Of a stretch of DNA of 6,451 nt, positions 4,647 through 6,451 are shown piece by piece (the stretch's first letter is position 1; every line of letters begins with the position of its first letter). Made by a program: the position numbers and the translations under genes. The stretch is from Candidatus Shapirobacteria bacterium. Its GTDB lineage: Bacteria > Patescibacteriota > Microgenomatia > UBA12405. The DNA is taken from assembly GCA_028709405.1 (NCBI GenBank), contig JAQVXB010000030.1:1-6451 (forward strand), written 5' to 3'. The notes beneath the pieces were generated by a model. The model saw only the letters and a program-made list of their open reading frames with translations, ran no database searches and was not told the DNA's origin.

Positions 4647-5642
4647 TTATTCTATTTTTTTTATAAAACTATAAGCCAGAATATAAGCCAAAACTGATTC
4701 CGCTCCTTGATTTTTATTTATTCTTTTATTACTAAAACCATCATGAATTCCACCAGTTTTTGAATCGATCATGTTGGTTTTTATAATATTTTTACCACTA
4801 TACCAAGCAAAAGCTTTTAACGCCAAATTTTTATATTTTTTATTTTTAGTAATTTTATAAGCCAAACAATAAGTTTCCACAATTGATCCTGCTTCTAATG
4901 GTTGTTGATCATAAACAGCACGTTTACCGGATTTAGTAAACCAACCTCTATTTCCCGGAAATACAAAACAATCTTTTTCCTTATCGAAAGTAATTTCTGT
5001 TAAAAAGTCTAAAGATTCAATTGCTATTTCCAAATATTTTTCATTTTTTGTTATCTGATAAGCAGTCAATAACGATAGTGGAACACGGCCAATATCATAA
5101 GATAAAATTGCTTCAAACCACTTCCACTCATTCGTTTTTTCTAAAGAATATTTATCAATTAATTTATCTGCCCAAATTTTTATTTCATCTTGTCGATAAT
5201 ATTGTAATCCCAATATCGTTTGAGCTATTGCTCTTATATATTCCGTATTATTACTTTTAATAAGTCCATAAATTTGATCAAACATTTTTTTTGCTTCATC
5301 ACAATTTTGATTAAAGTAAATCATCTCCCCTAATGCCGATAAAGCCCGCCCACAGTGTTCGCCGTTAATAAAAAAATTTTCTTTCCATATTAAATCTTCA
5401 TTAAGATCATTATAAAGTTTTTCATTTTTCCAGGCCAATTTCAAAAAATTAAAATAAATAACCATAACTTTTTCTAGTTCTGGATATTGGTCTTTAAATC
5501 TTAAACAAACTTGTAATGCTCGTGCATTATCATCAACACAATAACCCTCTTTATAATTTACTTTATTACCCACACAATGTTCGATTATCCCAGTTTTATC
5601 AGTTATTTTTAATAAATAACTAATTTGTTTTTTTAACCCCAT
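4647..5642 (-). CDS. (alpha/alpha)6-barrel glycan-processing protein, split-off C-terminal half of a GT4 fusion
   Basis: From the ATG at 5642 the protein has 331 residues, largely helical pairs. It carries motifs I associate with the six-hairpin domain fused to GT4 glycosyltransferases in other bacteria: DKTGIIEH (15-22), GYCVDDNARAL (33-43), NGEHCGRALSALGE (93-106), WKWFE (173-177), LSYDIGRVPLSLL (180-192), GNRGW (230-234), YDQQPLEAG (244-252), and DSKTGGIHDGF followed by KNQGAES (293-316). The usual DNAR in the 180-192 motif is DIGR here. Paired aspartates and acidic residues suggest sugar binding or hydrolase/phosphorylase-like chemistry, but no activity is established. A GTG at 5690 would lengthen the overlap with the upstream gene to 71 bases; the ATG at 5642 gives 23 and matches the start of the conserved domain. 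It follows the glycosyltransferase gene in the +1 frame and surely acts with it. Confidence 0.8.
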   Translation of the reverse strand: MGLKKQISYLLKITDKTGIIEHCVGNKVNYKEGYCVDDNARALQVCLRFKDQYPELEKVMVIYFNFLKLAWKNEKLYNDLNEDLIWKENFFINGEHCGRALSALGEMIYFNQNCDEAKKMFDQIYGLIKSNNTEYIRAIAQTILGLQYYRQDEIKIWADKLIDKYSLEKTNEWKWFEAILSYDIGRVPLSLLTAYQITKNEKYLEIAIESLDFLTEITFDKEKDCFVFPGNRGWFTKSGKRAVYDQQPLEAGSIVETYCLAYKITKNKKYKNLALKAFAWYSGKNIIKTNMIDSKTGGIHDGFSNKRINKNQGAESVLAYILAYSFIKKIE

Positions 5643-6450
5643 GTTTTTTAATAACTTCTTCAAATAAGTCAAGATGTTGCAGTGCCACACTTGACCAAGT
5701 CATAAATCGACCATATTTATAAGCTTTTTTTTCCATTTCTTTTCTTTCTTCTGGATTATCCAAGAGTCTTAACACTGCTTTTGCAATCGCTTTATGGTCT
5801 TTAAAGGGAACTAAGATACCTCTTCCTTCGCCTAAAATTTCTTTTGCATATAAATATCCAGTTGAGATGCAAGCTTTACCCGCCCCAACCGCATAAGCCA
5901 AAGCCCCAGAACAGGATTGTTGTTTCTCTAAATATGGAGTTATATAAATATCTATTACTTTCAACCACTCAACCAATTCTTCTAAACTTAAATATCGATT
6001 TATAAATTTAACATTTCTTTCAATACCCAATTCTTTAATTTTTCTGTTTAAACTATTTCGATATTTTTCTCCTTCTTTTTCCAAAATTGTAGGATGTGTT
6101 TGGCCAATCACCAAATATAAAACTTGAGGATATTTTTTAGCAATCTCGGCCACTGCTTCAATCGAATAGTCAATTCCCTTATTTTCCGATAACAAATTTA
6201 TATTACCCAAAACTATTCTATTGGATAATTTTTTTTTCTTTTTATATCTCTCGCCAGAGTTATAACCTATATCAGGAGTTCCATGAGGAATAACTGTTAT
6301 ACTTCTTTTTTTAACCCCATAAAGGTCAATTAATTTCTTGGCGCTATTTTGAGTCATTACAATAAAAGCATCAACCACCTTTACTAGTCTTTGAAAAACC
6401 ATACCCCACTCATTTTGGGGATCATCAATCACAGTGTGACATGTCATTAT
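5620..6450 (-). CDS. GT4-type glycosyltransferase (5' end outside window)
   Basis: This is the C-terminal two-thirds of a GT-B fold glycosyltransferase that transfers a sugar from a nucleotide-sugar donor, in the cytoplasm or at the inner membrane face. The frame is open to the right edge. Its first visible ATG (6447) lies within the conserved strand TCHTVIDDP, so the true start and most of the acceptor domain are outside. Counting from that ATG: linker motif TVIPHGTPD (51-59); donor-domain opening RIVLGNINLLSENKGIDYSI (77-96, the usual phosphate-binding loop with K90-G91); YLVIGQTHP (111-119); then SCSGALAYAVGAGKACIS (178-195) and EGRGILVPF (207-215), which form the nucleotide-sugar site. 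The position usually held by the catalytic EX7E pair reads SCSG...K...AKEIL here, as in the subfamily I recall with a fused (alpha/alpha)6 domain. The C-terminal helix ends at a TAG inside the next gene. Confidence 0.9.
   Translation of the reverse strand: MMTCHTVIDDPQNEWGMVFQRLVKVVDAFIVMTQNSAKKLIDLYGVKKRSITVIPHGTPDIGYNSGERYKKKKKLSNRIVLGNINLLSENKGIDYSIEAVAEIAKKYPQVLYLVIGQTHPTILEKEGEKYRNSLNRKIKELGIERNVKFINRYLSLEELVEWLKVIDIYITPYLEKQQSCSGALAYAVGAGKACISTGYLYAKEILGEGRGILVPFKDHKAIAKAVLRLLDNPEERKEMEKKAYKYGRFMTWSSVALQHLDLFEEVIKKHGVKKTN
5628..5634 (-). other. Run of seven A's in the overlap of the two glycan genes
   Basis: On the coding (minus) strand the 23-base overlap contains GGGGTT, then seven A's, then C. 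The glycosyltransferase frame stops 6 codon positions later (KKTN, stop), while the next gene reads GLKKQISYL through the same bases one frame ahead. Losing a single A would make the glycosyltransferase run directly into the (alpha/alpha)6 frame (HGVKKQISYL). The run is therefore either a slippage site, a genuine recent split, or a sequencing or assembly error. Confidence 0.6.
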
Positions 6451-6451
6451 T

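Noticed and set aside
4660..4676. TTATA...TATAA hairpin next to a T-run near the end of the (alpha/alpha)6 gene, considered as a terminator
   Set aside because: The T-run lies on the wrong side of the weak hairpin for the plus strand, and on the minus strand the hairpin is followed by A's and lies within the coding region.
5021..5260. 79-residue plus-strand frame inside the (alpha/alpha)6 gene
   Set aside because: It is antisense to a conserved coding region and has low-complexity hydrophobic composition.
5628..5634. Programmed -1 ribosomal frameshift at the A7-C sequence
   Set aside because: The downstream frame is +1 relative to the glycosyltransferase frame, so a classic -1 slip would not enter it; loss of one A by transcriptional slippage or an indel fits better.
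1..6451. Alternative genetic code (UGA read as glycine)
   Set aside because: The recognised genes have no in-frame TGA at conserved positions, glycines are encoded by GGN, and the kinase gene ends at a TGA just where the domain ends.

Overview
The window is a strongly AT-rich, densely packed bacterial segment. Standard stop codons are used: the coding frames contain no internal TGA, and one gene ends in TGA. Small compact genes, almost no recognisable Shine-Dalgarno sequences and many A/T homopolymers suggest a reduced-genome bacterium of the Candidate Phyla Radiation (Patescibacteria) type. That placement is inference from style and gene content; there is no rRNA or marker gene here to prove it.

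Layout, left to right. (1) A plus-strand membrane cluster at 3-1659: the C-terminal part of a small VTT/DedA-like membrane protein that starts before the window, a DUF2177 four-helix membrane protein, and a DUF1295 (steroid 5-alpha-reductase-like) membrane protein whose start overlaps the DUF2177 gene by 10 bases. (2) A plus-strand superoxide reductase (desulfoferrodoxin) with every iron ligand intact, preceded by a 22-base inverted repeat and a likely promoter that places the transcript start at the ATG. (3) A convergent minus-strand 487-residue beta-CASP metallo-beta-lactamase, an RNA-processing nuclease type. (4) A short AT-rich intergenic region with outward promoters, then plus-strand genes for a P-loop (AAA_33/zeta-toxin-like) kinase, a 71-residue YtxH-like single-helix protein, and, one base after its stop, a 25-residue single-helix microprotein. 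(5) A minus-strand pair entering from the right edge: a GT4-type glycosyltransferase (N-terminus outside the window) followed, with a 23-base overlap, by an (alpha/alpha)6-barrel protein resembling the C-terminal half of fused glycosyltransferases.

Working together: the left cluster is probably envelope or lipid related, the superoxide reductase detoxifies superoxide without releasing oxygen, and the right-hand pair probably builds or remodels a glycan as one functional unit. The most noteworthy observations are three. Promoter -10 elements repeatedly sit 5-6 bases before the ATG, implying leaderless mRNAs. The glycosyltransferase and (alpha/alpha)6 protein are split at a run of seven A's, where removing one A gives a single continuous frame. 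The 25-residue membrane microprotein is short enough to be missed by ordinary gene calling. No convincing intrinsic terminator, tRNA, mobile element or CRISPR array was found, and no gene-free stretch exceeds 300 bases.
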